Origin: Microbulbifer agarilyticus S89
GTDB lineage: Bacteria > Pseudomonadota > Gammaproteobacteria > Pseudomonadales > Cellvibrionaceae
Direction of reading: 5' to 3'
Assembly (NCBI RefSeq): GCF_000220505.1
Contig: NZ_AFPJ01000004.1
Location: forward strand, 62,001-126,000
Length of the DNA stretch: 64,000 nucleotides
Part shown: piece after piece, positions 45,498-55,320 of the stretch
Layout: the number at the start of each line of letters is the position of its first letter
How positions within the stretch are numbered: position 1 is the first letter of the stretch
Notes under the pieces: model-generated
What the model was told of the DNA's origin: nothing
Databases searched by the model: none
What the model saw: only the letters and a program-made list of their open reading frames with translations
Translations under genes and position numbers: made by a program

Positions 45498-46993
45498 GAG
45501 GAAATCATTTTCACTTTTATCGATTTTTCTTCCCAGCACTCGACCTCCATAGACAGAAGATCCTCAATGGCTGGATTTGCGTACAACCAGTCTTCAGGGG
45601 CCTGCAGGCGATAGCCGGGGCCATCTGCGGTGAGCTGGAGGCCATCGATGGCGCGGTCCACATGATCCCGGTGCACGATACAGGCGAGGCGCAGGCACAA
45701 CAATAAATCATTGTTGGGGTGGAATCCGTAGTGCTCACGCACGGCCTTGATATCGCCGCGCTGGTTGCGCACCAGATAGGCCAGGTTTTCCTGTTCGCTT
45801 TTACCGAACCCGGCCATGTCCGCGTGCTCGATCATGTAGGCGCTGAGTTTGCGAAAACTGCTGTGGGACAGCGCCAGGCCGAGTTCATGCAGGTCCGCAG
45901 CCCAGTGCAGTAGGCGCCGCTGGCTGACCTGAGCGTGAGGGTTGAGCTGGCTGAGAAATTGCAGCGCGGTATTGGCGACGCGCTTTGCCTGGTCGCGGTC
46001 AATTTCGCCGCGTTCCATCAGGTTGTCGACGGTATCCCCGCGGCGGTCACCGCCGTGGGCGCGACCCGCCAGGTCGTAAACGATGCCTTCGCGAATAGCG
46101 TAGGGCGATATATGCATTTCCCGGATGTTCAGCTCGCGGAATATGCCGTGCAGTATGGCGAGGCCTGCGGCAAACACGGGACGTCGCTGAGGGTCGAGAT
46201 TAGGCAGGTCGATTTTTTCGACGGTTTTGCACTTGGCCACTTTATCCGCCAGCGCGTCGATATCCTCGCGCAAGATGGGCAGCAGCTCGCCATCGTTTAA
46301 CATGCGCGAAACCGATTTGACGGTGCCGGACGCGCCCATCACCAGGGCATCGTCGGCGATATGCTGCAGCTCCTGCAGTTCCGCCTGAGCGGCACGGCGC
46401 GCACGGATGAAATTGTTGTGCTTGCCACTATCGATTTTGCCATCGCTGAAAAAACGGCGGTTGAAGGCCACGCAGCCCATATTGACGCTTTGCAGTTGGC
46501 GCGGGACTTCCATGCCGCGCACCAGCTCGGTGGAGCCGCCGCCGATATCGACCACGCAGCGCAAACAGGGTGGCCCCTCGGCAGCGGCCATAACACCGGC
46601 GTAGATAAGGCGCGCTTCTTCGATACCGGAGATTATTTCGATGGGAGCGCCGAGGATCGCTTCGGCCTCCTCGAGGAATCCATCGGCGCGGGTACTCGCC
46701 GCACGCAGTGTGTTCGTGCCCACTACGCGTACTTTGTCCTGCGGCAGGTCCTGGATTACCGGCGCGAAACGCCTCAGCGCTTCCAGGGCGCGCTCCGCCA
46801 CTGCCGGATCGAGACTGCGGTCGGCGCCCAAGCCCTCTGCCAGGCGCACCATGGCCCGATCGGTATGCAGCCGCACCATACGCAGATCGCGAAATTCAGC
46901 GAGCAGCAAGTGGAAGCTATTGGAGCCAAGGTCCAGGGCTGCGAAGCGCTCGTGGGTGACGTCTTGGTTGGCGGCGTCGGCGGGGTCAATCAT
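45494..46993 (-). CDS. ppx: Exopolyphosphatase
   Basis: The 499-residue protein (start at the ATG at 46993; 47044 is an alternative) has the Ppx/GppA sugar-kinase-like fold: AALDLGSNSFHLLLAEF at the N-terminus, GTNTLRAA, then DIGGGSTELVRG and the activating Glu region ISGIEEARLIYAGV. The C-terminal helical domain has an HD-like site (HWAADLHELGLALSHS). It removes phosphate from polyphosphate ends. It is divergent from ppk1 with 57 bases between, a common pairing of opposing enzymes, and overlaps selO downstream. Confidence 0.95.
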   Translation of the reverse strand: MIDPADAANQDVTHERFAALDLGSNSFHLLLAEFRDLRMVRLHTDRAMVRLAEGLGADRSLDPAVAERALEALRRFAPVIQDLPQDKVRVVGTNTLRAASTRADGFLEEAEAILGAPIEIISGIEEARLIYAGVMAAAEGPPCLRCVVDIGGGSTELVRGMEVPRQLQSVNMGCVAFNRRFFSDGKIDSGKHNNFIRARRAAQAELQELQHIADDALVMGASGTVKSVSRMLNDGELLPILREDIDALADKVAKCKTVEKIDLPNLDPQRRPVFAAGLAILHGIFRELNIREMHISPYAIREGIVYDLAGRAHGGDRRGDTVDNLMERGEIDRDQAKRVANTALQFLSQLNPHAQVSQRRLLHWAADLHELGLALSHSSFRKLSAYMIEHADMAGFGKSEQENLAYLVRNQRGDIKAVREHYGFHPNNDLLLCLRLACIVHRDHVDRAIDGLQLTADGPGYRLQAPEDWLYANPAIEDLLSMEVECWEEKSIKVKMISS

Positions 46994-47001
46994 GGTTATG
47001 G

Positions 47002-47019
47002 TTGTCAAATGGTTGCAAT
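47002..47019 (+). promoter_or_regulatory. Weak Pho-box-like direct repeat between ppx and ppk1
   Basis: TTGTCAA (47002-47008), ATGG and TTGCAAT (47013-47019) have the 7+4+7 spacing of a PhoB box (CTGTCAT n4 CTGTCAT). They match at about five and four of seven positions. ppk and ppx belong to Pho regulons in several gammaproteobacteria. Confidence 0.3.
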
Positions 47020-47050
47020 AAAAATGTAGCAAACTGTCGGCCAATGAACT

Positions 47051-49216
47051 ATGGCTTCAATGGACGGTACCGTTTTGGAACCCAATAATTTTACGCTGTC
47101 GTCGGGCGTGGCGACCGACAGCCAGTCCAGTGTGGATACGCCTTCCACGGCAACTGCAGTAACGAGTATGGCAAACGACACCCCTTTATATCCCAAAGAG
47201 CTCAGTTGGCTTTCCTTCAATGCGCGTGTGCTGCAGGAGGTAGAGGATGAAAGCGTGCCAATGATTGAGCGGGTGCGTTTCCTTGGCATCTTCTCCAACA
47301 ATCTGGACGAATTCTACCGGGTTCGTGTAGCGGATGTCCGGCGTCTGGCCACTTTTACCAAGGGCAGCAAAAAGAAAGAGCGCTTTTCCGCACTGCTAAC
47401 CAGTATCAATGAGATGGCGGCACGGTTGCATGCCCGCTTTGGCAATGCCTACAGCAAGGTACTGGAGGACCTCGGCAAGAACAATATTCACCTGATCAGT
47501 GAGCGCCAGCTCACACCCAAGCAACGCGAGTATGTGGAAGAGTATTTCCATCGCGAAGTGTTGCCAGAGCTGGAACCCTTCTTTATTGATGACCGCGACA
47601 CCATGCCGCTGCTGAACGAGGCGAGCATTTACTTCGGCATTTACCTGGAACTGGAAGACGGCAGCCTGCGCTTTGCCGCGCTGGAAATTCCCACCGATAT
47701 CCTGCCGCGCTTTATTGCGATTCCCCACCGCGAGAACATACACGAGAAGGTTTATATCGTTCTGGATAATGTGATTCGCGCCTGCCTGGTGGAGGTGTTT
47801 CGCTATGTGTTACCGATCGAAAAGGCGGCAGCCTTTACCTTTAAGATCAGCCGCGATGCCGAACTGGAGCTGGGTGAGCATGTCACCCAGCATATCCTCG
47901 ATCGCGTGGCGAAATCCCTCAAGAAGCGCAAGCAGGCGGAGCCGGTGCGGCTGGTGTACGACTCCACCATGCCGGAGGTGCTGCTGCAGCTAATCAAGAA
48001 GAAACTGAAGATGGGGCGCTACGACAGCTATACACCCGGCGGGCGCTATCACAATTCAAAAGACTTTATGAGCTTTCCGGCGGATACCAAGCAGCATACC
48101 TATCGGGCGATCAAGCCACTGCCCACCTTGCCGGATAGTGCCAATATTTTTGACTGGCTGAATGAGCGGGATCGCCTGTGCTACTACCCCTACCATGACT
48201 TTCGCGTGATCACCAAGCTGCTGGCATCGGCGGCCATTGACCCCAAGGTGCGGGAAATCCGCATCAACCTGTACCGCGTGGCAAAAAACTCGCGAGTAGT
48301 CGCGGCACTGATCAATGCGGTGCGCAACCAGAAGCAGGTGACCGCGGTGGTGGAGCTGCAGGCGCGCTTTGACGAGCAGGCCAATATCCACTGGTCCAAC
48401 GAGTTGAGTGATGCGGGGGTGGAAGTCATCTACGGCGTGCCCGGGCTCAAGGTGCACTGCAAGCTGATATCCATTGTGCGTGAGGAAAACGGTACGGATC
48501 GCTACTACAGCCACTTCGGCACCGGCAACTTCAACGAAAGCACGGCACGGTTTTACTGCGATTTCAGCCTGCTAACCAGTGATATGCAAATGGGGCAGGA
48601 CGCCTACCATGTGTTCGACTTTATCAAGCAGCCGCATCTACGTCCGGAGTACCACCACATCTGGAGCTCCCCCCACAGCAATCGGCCGAATATCCTCGCG
48701 GCGATTGATCGGGAAATTGCCGCGGCAGAGGCGGGCATGCCGGCGGAGATATTCATCAAGTGCAACAACCTGGTGGATCATGAAGTGGTGGACTACCTGT
48801 ACCGCGCGAATCTGGCCGGGGTACGGGTGCGCATCATTGTCCGCAGCATGTGCGCGCTGCAGTGTGAGCAGAAGGGCTTATCGGACAATATCCAGGTGAT
48901 TAGCCTGGTGGATAAATATCTCGAGCATGCGCGGGTGTACGCCTTTCACAACGGTGGCGACCCGCAAGTGTATCTCTCGTCGGCGGATTTGATGACTCGC
49001 AACCTGGATCACCGGGTAGAGGTGACCTTCCCGTTACTGGCGGCGGAACATCGCGAAACGGTGATGAATATTCTGGAGCTGCAGTGGCAGGACAATCAGA
49101 AGGCGCGGGTGCTGGATGCGGAGCAGACCAATAGCCGTATCGCCAATCGCAACAGCAAGCGCAATGTGCGCTCGCAGGATGCCATTTATCGCTACCTCAA
49201 GAACCGTGAGGTTTAG
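47051..49216 (+). CDS. ppk1: Polyphosphate kinase 1
   Basis: The 721-residue protein has all PPK1 domains: the N-terminal PLYPKELSWLSFNARVLQEV helical domain, the middle domain, and two phospholipase-D-like domains. The autophosphorylated histidine lies in GLKVHCKLISI followed by YYSHFGTGNFNE. The second catalytic His region is YAFHNGGDPQVYLSSADLMTRNLDHR. It makes polyphosphate from ATP. About 35 residues of low-complexity N-terminal extension precede the family core, so the ATG before ANDTPLYP may be the true start. The 3' end overlaps the convergent lipoprotein gene by four bases. Confidence 0.96.
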   Translation: MASMDGTVLEPNNFTLSSGVATDSQSSVDTPSTATAVTSMANDTPLYPKELSWLSFNARVLQEVEDESVPMIERVRFLGIFSNNLDEFYRVRVADVRRLATFTKGSKKKERFSALLTSINEMAARLHARFGNAYSKVLEDLGKNNIHLISERQLTPKQREYVEEYFHREVLPELEPFFIDDRDTMPLLNEASIYFGIYLELEDGSLRFAALEIPTDILPRFIAIPHRENIHEKVYIVLDNVIRACLVEVFRYVLPIEKAAAFTFKISRDAELELGEHVTQHILDRVAKSLKKRKQAEPVRLVYDSTMPEVLLQLIKKKLKMGRYDSYTPGGRYHNSKDFMSFPADTKQHTYRAIKPLPTLPDSANIFDWLNERDRLCYYPYHDFRVITKLLASAAIDPKVREIRINLYRVAKNSRVVAALINAVRNQKQVTAVVELQARFDEQANIHWSNELSDAGVEVIYGVPGLKVHCKLISIVREENGTDRYYSHFGTGNFNESTARFYCDFSLLTSDMQMGQDAYHVFDFIKQPHLRPEYHHIWSSPHSNRPNILAAIDREIAAAEAGMPAEIFIKCNNLVDHEVVDYLYRANLAGVRVRIIVRSMCALQCEQKGLSDNIQVISLVDKYLEHARVYAFHNGGDPQVYLSSADLMTRNLDHRVEVTFPLLAAEHRETVMNILELQWQDNQKARVLDAEQTNSRIANRNSKRNVRSQDAIYRYLKNREV

Positions 49217-49722
49217 TTCTTGCTGAAGCCGGTGAGTTGGCCGTTGCTGAAGGAAAAGCGGTAGCGCTCACCGACCTTGAGTTTGTTGCGGCAGGATGAG
49301 CTGATGGTGATGCGCGGGAACTGGGGGGTGACCACCCAGGTAGAAAAGTCATCGCCGGGTCCGCGTCCGATCAGCCAGTAGTGGTCGCCAGTGTTGCAAT
49401 CGCTGAGGTTTTCACAGCTCTGGAAACCCCACACATAGGCGCGTACATCAAACTTGCGGGGCAGGTTACTGGCGCGCTGGAAGGGAAGGTGCGGGTCGTT
49501 GGTCGCGACGTAGAGGTCGTTGAAGGAGAGCAACTTGTGGCCTTTGGCGCGGGTACTGCAGCTGGCGACATGGTTGATCACTTCCGGAGCGGCGTCCTGC
49601 GACTTGGCATCGGCGGGCTTTGGCTTGCCATTCATCTCGCTGGGGAGATAGCCGCAACCGGTCAACGCCAGGCTCCACAACGCCACACCCGCGCACAGTG
49701 CGCTACCGCTAAAATACCGCAC
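49213..49722 (-). CDS. Hypothetical lipoprotein
   Basis: A signal peptide with lipobox LTGC (Cys23) marks a lipoprotein of 169 residues. After a Lys/Ala/Asp linker the mature part contains four further Cys (ASCST, QSCEN, SDCNT, SSCRN) and several Trp/Tyr residues, ending in a beta-rich RYRFSFSNGQLTGF. I do not recognise a family. The start is GTG with GGAGG six bases upstream. Its stop overlaps the end of ppk1 on the other strand. Confidence 0.75.
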   Translation of the reverse strand: MRYFSGSALCAGVALWSLALTGCGYLPSEMNGKPKPADAKSQDAAPEVINHVASCSTRAKGHKLLSFNDLYVATNDPHLPFQRASNLPRKFDVRAYVWGFQSCENLSDCNTGDHYWLIGRGPGDDFSTWVVTPQFPRITISSSCRNKLKVGERYRFSFSNGQLTGFSKN

Positions 49723-49760
49723 TTCCTACCTCCTCGGTATCAATCCGCTTCTCTAACTAT

Positions 49761-49783
49761 AGCCGCTGTTAGCGGGCTTTTTT
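49761..49783 (+). terminator. Terminator-like hairpin in plus direction
   Basis: AGCCGCT and AGCGGGCT pair (one bulge) around GTT and are followed by TTTTTT on the plus strand. No plus-strand gene ends nearby except ppk1, 545 bases earlier. Confidence 0.45.
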
Positions 49784-49830
49784 CCCCTGTGCGTGAACGC
49801 GATAAGACCAGTAGTACCACGACTTTCAAG

Positions 49831-51591
49831 TCAGTGGTTCGATTTACGCGAAGGGCGCTTGAAGCGGATCTTGCGGCGGTACGGGAAGGTGCTCTCCACA
49901 CGTCCGGCGCGGATGCGCTCCTGTAAACCCTGCCAGTAGCGATAGTCGTAGAGGTCGCTGTGCTGATCCTCGAAGGCCTTTCGCGCTACCGGGTTGCCAG
50001 AGAAGAACAGGCGGAATTCCTCGGGAAATACATCGGCCTCGGCAACGGTGTACCAGGGCCGGTCCGCCAGTTCCTGCTCGGTGGTCTGGGGTTCGGGAAT
50101 CTTGCGGAAGTTGCACTCTGTGAGGGGGCACAGCTCGTCGTAATCGTAAAACACCACGCGCCCGTGTCGGGTTACACCAAAGTTCTTCAGCAGCATGTCG
50201 CCGGGGAAGATGTTCGCCGCCGCCAGCTGCTTGATGGCATTGCCGTATTCCTCCATGGCTTCAATGGTCTGCTGGTCATCCGCATCGTCGAGATACAGGT
50301 TGAGTGGCTCCATGCGCCGCTCCACATACAGGTGCTTGATGATGATCCACTTGTCATCCACTTGCAGTTTCGACGGCGCCAGCTTCTGCAGCTCCGCCAG
50401 TAGCTCCTCGCTGAAACGGTTGCGGTAAAAAATAAAGTTGGTGTATTCCTGGGTATCCGCCATGCGTCCCACACGGTCCGCACGCGATACAAACTTGTAT
50501 TTTTCTTTGACGATGGCTTCGGTCACCGTCTTCGGGTTATCGAATTTGTCTTTGATTACCTTGAAGACTACCGGGTAGGACGGCAGCGTGAATACGCTCA
50601 TCACCATACCCTTGATACCCGGGGCGATCACAAACTTATCGTTGCTCACCTTCATGTGGGCGATTACATGGCGGTAGAACTCGGTTTTGCCATGCTTGTG
50701 GAAGCCAATGGAGTTGTACAGCTCCGACTTTTCCTTGAGCGGCATGATGGTGGACAGGAAGCGCACGAACCGCGATGGAATCGGCGCATCCACCATAAAG
50801 TAGGAACGGGTGAAACTGAAAATGATACTGGTGGAGTCGTTGTCGTAGATCAGGGTGTCGACAAAGATGCCTCCACGGCCGTTGTTCAGGCATGGCAGTA
50901 TCAGTGGGATCACCTCACCGGCAAACATCAGCCGGCCAACCAGGTAGGCGGCCTTGTTGCGGTAGAACACCGATTCCAGCATGTCTACGCGCAACCGGTG
51001 TTCATCGTCCAGTGACTCGAGTTTTCCCGCCAGGGGCCCGGTCCGCAGAGCATCGCAGATGTTGCGCAGGTCACGTTCGGTATTCTCCCAGGGAATGGAA
51101 AAGCTGTAATCCGCCAGAATGTCCTCGATCATTGCATCGAGGCCATGTTGGCCGTTGTAGCTGATGTAAATGCTGTAGTCGCGCAGGGGCTTTTCATCCG
51201 GTGCACGCGAGGATTTCACAAAGATATGGCTGTCGTGGATATGCGCGTGCTGGAACTGGCTGCAGAACACCGAGTTAAAGAAGGTCTCGGCGATCTCATA
51301 ATTGTTGTTGTTGGCGATGAGCTGGCTGTAGGTGGCTTTGGCTTGGCCCCAGAGTTCCAGTTGCGTGGTGTCTTTGCTGGTGACCGAGTGCACCAGCTTG
51401 AGCACCTGGTTGACCTTGGTCTTGTACAGGTCGATGCGTTCTTTGTTGGTTTCGTGGACCGCGTCCCATGCCGCGGTTTCAAACCGGGCTTTTGCCCCGA
51501 GGGTCATATTCTGGAAATCCGCGAAATAGGCGTCAAACCCATTGAGGATGGTTTTGGCGATACGGCGCGCGGTCGGGGAATGGTTTGTCAT
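49831..51591 (-). CDS. aceK: Isocitrate dehydrogenase kinase/phosphatase
   Basis: The 586-residue length and sequence fit AceK: the regulatory domain with AYFADFQNMTLGAKARFE, the middle region LDDEHRLRVDMLESVFYRNKAAYLVGR (seen in parts), and the kinase domain with VFKVIKDKFDNPK, LLKNFGVTRHGRVVFYDYDE (catalytic loop and metal Asp) and the C-terminal FPYRRKIRFKRP. AceK switches isocitrate dehydrogenase on and off and so sends carbon into the glyoxylate bypass during growth on acetate. aceA and aceB are not adjacent here. Confidence 0.96.
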   Translation of the reverse strand: MTNHSPTARRIAKTILNGFDAYFADFQNMTLGAKARFETAAWDAVHETNKERIDLYKTKVNQVLKLVHSVTSKDTTQLELWGQAKATYSQLIANNNNYEIAETFFNSVFCSQFQHAHIHDSHIFVKSSRAPDEKPLRDYSIYISYNGQHGLDAMIEDILADYSFSIPWENTERDLRNICDALRTGPLAGKLESLDDEHRLRVDMLESVFYRNKAAYLVGRLMFAGEVIPLILPCLNNGRGGIFVDTLIYDNDSTSIIFSFTRSYFMVDAPIPSRFVRFLSTIMPLKEKSELYNSIGFHKHGKTEFYRHVIAHMKVSNDKFVIAPGIKGMVMSVFTLPSYPVVFKVIKDKFDNPKTVTEAIVKEKYKFVSRADRVGRMADTQEYTNFIFYRNRFSEELLAELQKLAPSKLQVDDKWIIIKHLYVERRMEPLNLYLDDADDQQTIEAMEEYGNAIKQLAAANIFPGDMLLKNFGVTRHGRVVFYDYDELCPLTECNFRKIPEPQTTEQELADRPWYTVAEADVFPEEFRLFFSGNPVARKAFEDQHSDLYDYRYWQGLQERIRAGRVESTFPYRRKIRFKRPSRKSNH

Positions 51592-51658
51592 GCACTAAAC
51601 TCTGTTGGAAGCCTCTCCCATATTTTTCCGATACTAGCACGGGCATGCAGGAGATCAC

Positions 51659-52267
51659 TTGGACGATTGGCTCAGTAGCTTTGTCTTTTTCTTTGCCGTG
51701 ATCGACCCGGTGGGCACCCTGCCGGTGTTTATTGCCGTGACCAGTCGTCACAGCGAATGGCAGCGCCGCAAGATTGCCCTGATTGCGGTGGCGGTTGCCA
51801 CAGGCATCCTGCTGTTCTTCCTGCTGGCCGGCCAGTACCTGCTGGAGGCCATCGGGGTGCCGCTATCTGCGTTCCAGGTCTCCGGCGGGATCGTGCTGTT
51901 CCTGTTCGCCCTCACCATGATCTTTGGCGAGAGCAAGCCCGAGCAGGAGGTGGACATCATCCGCGAGGGGCATGAAACCGCGATATTTCCCCTGGCAGTC
52001 CCTTCCATTGCCTCCCCTGGTGCCATGTTGGCGGCGGTAGTGCTGACCGACAATCACCGTTTCGACCCGATTCATCAGGTGAATACCGCCAGTGCGATGC
52101 TGGCGGTACTGGGTATTGTGCTGCTGCTGTTGCTGACTGCAAACTGGATCTATCGCTGGATCGGCGATGCCGGCGCGAGTATTGTCAGTCGCATAATGGG
52201 GCTTATTCTTGCGTCGGTGGCAACCACCAATGTACTGCTGGGTATCCAGCAATTCTTTCTGAGCTGA
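51659..52267 (+). CDS. MarC-family integral membrane protein
   Basis: The 202-residue protein has six hydrophobic segments and the UPF0056/MarC signatures [14 protein letters not shown] near the start and [15 protein letters not shown] in the middle. The family's function is not established; a role in multiple antibiotic resistance was withdrawn for MarC. The start is TTG at 51659, supported by GGAG five bases upstream in the correct frame; no ATG fits. Confidence 0.9.
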   Translation: MDDWLSSFVFFFAVIDPVGTLPVFIAVTSRHSEWQRRKIALIAVAVATGILLFFLLAGQYLLEAIGVPLSAFQVSGGIVLFLFALTMIFGESKPEQEVDIIREGHETAIFPLAVPSIASPGAMLAAVVLTDNHRFDPIHQVNTASAMLAVLGIVLLLLLTANWIYRWIGDAGASIVSRIMGLILASVATTNVLLGIQQFFLS

Positions 52268-52380
52268 TCGGGCCTGTATTGCGTATACGGTCACTGAATC
52301 TGCCGCGCAATGTAAGAATTCTTCCGTGTCCGCGACAGAACAACAGCAACCCCCTGAATTGCCAACCCGAGGATGCCACC

Positions 52381-53391
52381 GTGCTGATCAAGAAGCCCGC
52401 CCCCAGTGACTTGAGCGAAGCCCAAACCACGTCGGAATCGGCCTATGTATCCCGCCGTAGTGTGATTAAAGGGCTGGCTGCCAGTGGCGTACTGGCCACC
52501 GCCGGTGTGGGGGAGAAAGCCATGGGACTGGACCTGTTTGGCCGCAAGGACGAGCCCAAGCAGGCGCCGCGCAAACCGTTGAAGTTCACCCCGCAACAAC
52601 CCGTCCCCGACCTGGTGCTCACGCCAGAGGAGAAGGTGGGTAATTACAACAATTTCTATGAGTTTGGCACCGGCAAAACCGACCCGGCGAAGAACAGTCA
52701 GGGATTGCGCACCGAGCCCTGGACACTGCAGGTGGATGGTGAAGTTGAAAAGCCGGCAACGGTGGATGTGTGGCAGTTGATGAATGAGATTGGCCTGGAG
52801 GAGCGTATTTACCGTATGCGCTGTGTGGAGGCCTGGTCCATGGTGATTCCCTGGGTGGGGTTCGAACTGGGCAAGTTCCTGAAGCGTTTCCAGCCCACCA
52901 GTCGCGCCAAATTTGTCGCCTTTGAAACACTGTACGACCCGGAACAAATGCCGGGACAGCGCAATCGCTTTATCGGTGGCGGCGTCGACTATCCGTACGT
53001 AGAGGGGCTGCGCATGGACGAGGCCATGCACCCGCTCACCATTCTCTCCGTTGGCCTGTACGGTAAAACCCTCCCTCCACAGAACGGTGCTCCGATCCGC
53101 TTGGTAGTACCGTGGAAATATGGCTTCAAGGGCATCAAGTCGATCGTCAAAATCAAACTGGTGGAGGAGATGCCGCCCACTAGCTGGAACAAGATGCTGC
53201 CGCAGGAGTACGGCTTCTATGCCAACGTGAACCCGGAAGTAGACCATCCGCGCTGGTCCCAGGCCAGCGAGCGGTTTATTGGTGAGGGCGGCCTGTTTGC
53301 GGTGAAGCGCCAGCCCACATTGCCGTTTAATGGCTATGCGGAGGAGGTGGCGTCCCTGTACCGCAATATGGATCTCAGGAAGTTCTACTAG
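52381..53391 (+). CDS. msrP: Periplasmic methionine sulfoxide reductase, molybdopterin subunit
   Basis: The 336-residue protein starts at GTG with GAGG nine bases upstream. It has a twin-arginine signal ([13 protein letters not shown], about 24-36). The molybdenum-ligating Cys148 lies in [15 protein letters not shown], and [17 protein letters not shown] and [15 protein letters not shown] match MsrP (YedY). It repairs oxidised methionines in periplasmic proteins, with electrons delivered by MsrQ. The next gene starts within its stop codon. Confidence 0.95.
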   Translation: MLIKKPAPSDLSEAQTTSESAYVSRRSVIKGLAASGVLATAGVGEKAMGLDLFGRKDEPKQAPRKPLKFTPQQPVPDLVLTPEEKVGNYNNFYEFGTGKTDPAKNSQGLRTEPWTLQVDGEVEKPATVDVWQLMNEIGLEERIYRMRCVEAWSMVIPWVGFELGKFLKRFQPTSRAKFVAFETLYDPEQMPGQRNRFIGGGVDYPYVEGLRMDEAMHPLTILSVGLYGKTLPPQNGAPIRLVVPWKYGFKGIKSIVKIKLVEEMPPTSWNKMLPQEYGFYANVNPEVDHPRWSQASERFIGEGGLFAVKRQPTLPFNGYAEEVASLYRNMDLRKFY

Positions 53392-53999
53392 TGACGGCAG
53401 CCTGGAAAAAGCCACTTGCGATCTCGCTGCAGCTGGCGGTGCATCTCGGTGCCTTGCTACCACTGCTGTGGCTGTTTGTGGCCATCAACCAGGGGCGCCT
53501 TGGCGGTGACCCGGTCAAAGAGCTGATCCATTACCTGGGGATGGGCGCCATTCGCCTGCTGCTGCTGACGCTATTGATTTCGCCGCTGGCAAAAAGTCTG
53601 CACTTCGGCCAGTTGAATCGGCTGCGCAGGCCCCTGGGGCTCTGGTGTTTTGCCTGGGCCACGCTGCATTTCAGTGCCTGGCTGGTGCTGGAGCTGGGTC
53701 TCGACTGGTCGCTGATCGGCGAGGAAATTGTCAAGCGCACCTACATCCTGCTGGGCTTTAGCGCTTGGCTGATTCTTCTGCTGCTCGCGATCACATCACT
53801 GCCGGTGCTGCTGCGCAAGATGGGGCGCAATTGGAAAAAATTGCACGGCCTGCTGTATGTGGTCGCTGGTCTGGTGTGCTGGCATTTCTGGTGGTCGGTG
53901 AAGAGTGGCTGGATCGAACCCGCGATTTACGCGGCGATTGCCGTGTTGTTGCTGCTATGGCGCCGCCATGCCCTGCTGCGGTGGCTAAAGAGTTTTTGA
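53391..53999 (+). CDS. msrQ: Heme-binding membrane subunit of MsrPQ
   Basis: The 202-residue protein has about six membrane helices of the YedZ/ferric-reductase-like type with heme-ligand histidines (for example in WATLHFSAW, KKLHGLLYVVAGLVCWHFWW). It passes electrons from quinone to MsrP. The start is GTG overlapping the msrP stop (TAGTG), which implies translational coupling. Confidence 0.95.
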   Translation: MTAAWKKPLAISLQLAVHLGALLPLLWLFVAINQGRLGGDPVKELIHYLGMGAIRLLLLTLLISPLAKSLHFGQLNRLRRPLGLWCFAWATLHFSAWLVLELGLDWSLIGEEIVKRTYILLGFSAWLILLLLAITSLPVLLRKMGRNWKKLHGLLYVVAGLVCWHFWWSVKSGWIEPAIYAAIAVLLLLWRRHALLRWLKSF

Positions 54000-54030
54000 G
54001 GGGGGCTCGAGAGGGCTCAAGCCTGCGCCG

Positions 54031-55212
54031 CTATTTGAGGTATTGCGCGGCCTCGCGTACCTTCTCGCGCACGTTTTGCGGCAGAGGGATATAGCCAAGT
54101 GCACTGGCCTCTGCCTGTGCGTCATCACCCAGCACATAGTCCACCAGCCTGCGCAACGCGGCGGCCTTGTCGTTGTCTTGATCCACATACAAAAGCAACC
54201 AGGAGAAGCTGACAATCGGATACGCGCTGTTGCCACCCGGGTCTGGTACCCAGGCGATCAGGTTTGGCACTGTGCTACCGGGCAGGGTGCCGGTAGGAAA
54301 CTGCGCACTGGCCAGCGCGGCACCGCCGGCTGCGGGGCCTGGCGAGACGAAGTTACCCACCTTGTTTTCCAGCTGCGCCACCGGCAGGCCGGTTTGTTTG
54401 GCGAAACCGTAAGTCATATAGCCAATGGCGCCTGGGGTTTGTTTCACCTCGGCAGCGATACCGTCGTTTTTCGGTGCGCTTACGAAATTGGCCCGGCTCG
54501 GCCAGTTTGGCGTGGTCGACTGGCCTATCGCCGACAGGAAATTCACGCTGATCGCACTCAGGTGGCCGGAAAACACATAGGAGGTGCCGGACGCATCGGC
54601 GCGGGTAACCACAGTGATTTTCAGGTCCGGGAGTACAACGTTGGGATTTGCCGCGATGATTCTTGGGTCTTGCCAGTGGTCGATCTTGCCGAGGAATATG
54701 TCCGGGTAGACATCGCGCGGCAGTTTCAATGCGTCGACTCCGGCCAGGTTGTAAGCGAGGACCACTTCTCCCGCCGTCACCGGCAACAGCACCACACCCC
54801 GGCTAACCTCGGCGATTTCGTTTTCCGTCATCGCCGCATCGGAGGCGGCAAAATCTACCGTGCCAGCGATGAAATCCTCAATCCCCGCGCTACTACCTGT
54901 CGCCTGGTAATTCACCTGTACACCGGTTTCCGATTCGGAGAAGTCTCTGAACCATTTGGTGTAAATGGGAAATGGAAAGCTGGCACCAGACCCATTGAGC
55001 TGGATCTGTGCGCCATTATCGGGGGTACTCGGAGCGGGACTTACCTGATTATTCGAGGGGACGTCAGAGGGCGCATCTGAGGGAGTGTCGGAGCAGGCGC
55101 CCACAAGGGTTGCGGTGAGCACAAGCACAGCGCGCAAGAGTACGTTGGCCAGAGGCCGCGCCTTGTTGCCAAGTGCGCGGTTTGTGCTCTTCCATGCTGT
55201 CAGCAAAACCAT
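54031..55212 (-). CDS. pstS: PstS-like phosphate-binding lipoprotein
   Basis: The product has a signal region with lipobox VGAC and then the PstS phosphate-binding fold: NGSGASFPFPIYTKWF, TGSSAGIEDFIAGTVDFAASDAAM (seen in parts), RADASGTSYVFSGHL and IGYMTYGFAKQTGL. It binds inorganic phosphate in the periplasm for PstCAB, which is not in the window. A Ser/Pro/Asp-rich tether follows the lipid anchor. I start at the ATG at 55212, with AAGGGG upstream; the reading frame could extend to 55305. It is 108 bases after phoX on the same strand. Confidence 0.92.
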   Translation of the reverse strand: MVLLTAWKSTNRALGNKARPLANVLLRAVLVLTATLVGACSDTPSDAPSDVPSNNQVSPAPSTPDNGAQIQLNGSGASFPFPIYTKWFRDFSESETGVQVNYQATGSSAGIEDFIAGTVDFAASDAAMTENEIAEVSRGVVLLPVTAGEVVLAYNLAGVDALKLPRDVYPDIFLGKIDHWQDPRIIAANPNVVLPDLKITVVTRADASGTSYVFSGHLSAISVNFLSAIGQSTTPNWPSRANFVSAPKNDGIAAEVKQTPGAIGYMTYGFAKQTGLPVAQLENKVGNFVSPGPAAGGAALASAQFPTGTLPGSTVPNLIAWVPDPGGNSAYPIVSFSWLLLYVDQDNDKAAALRRLVDYVLGDDAQAEASALGYIPLPQNVREKVREAAQYLK

Positions 55213-55320
55213 CCTCGCCGGCCCCTTGGTGCGTTGAGTGTCCTGCGCCTGCACCGCACAGGTCATACAAAATACTAGCCAAGCGTGCGGCTTACGGCAT
55301 CCCATCAGCTGCGAATCCCA

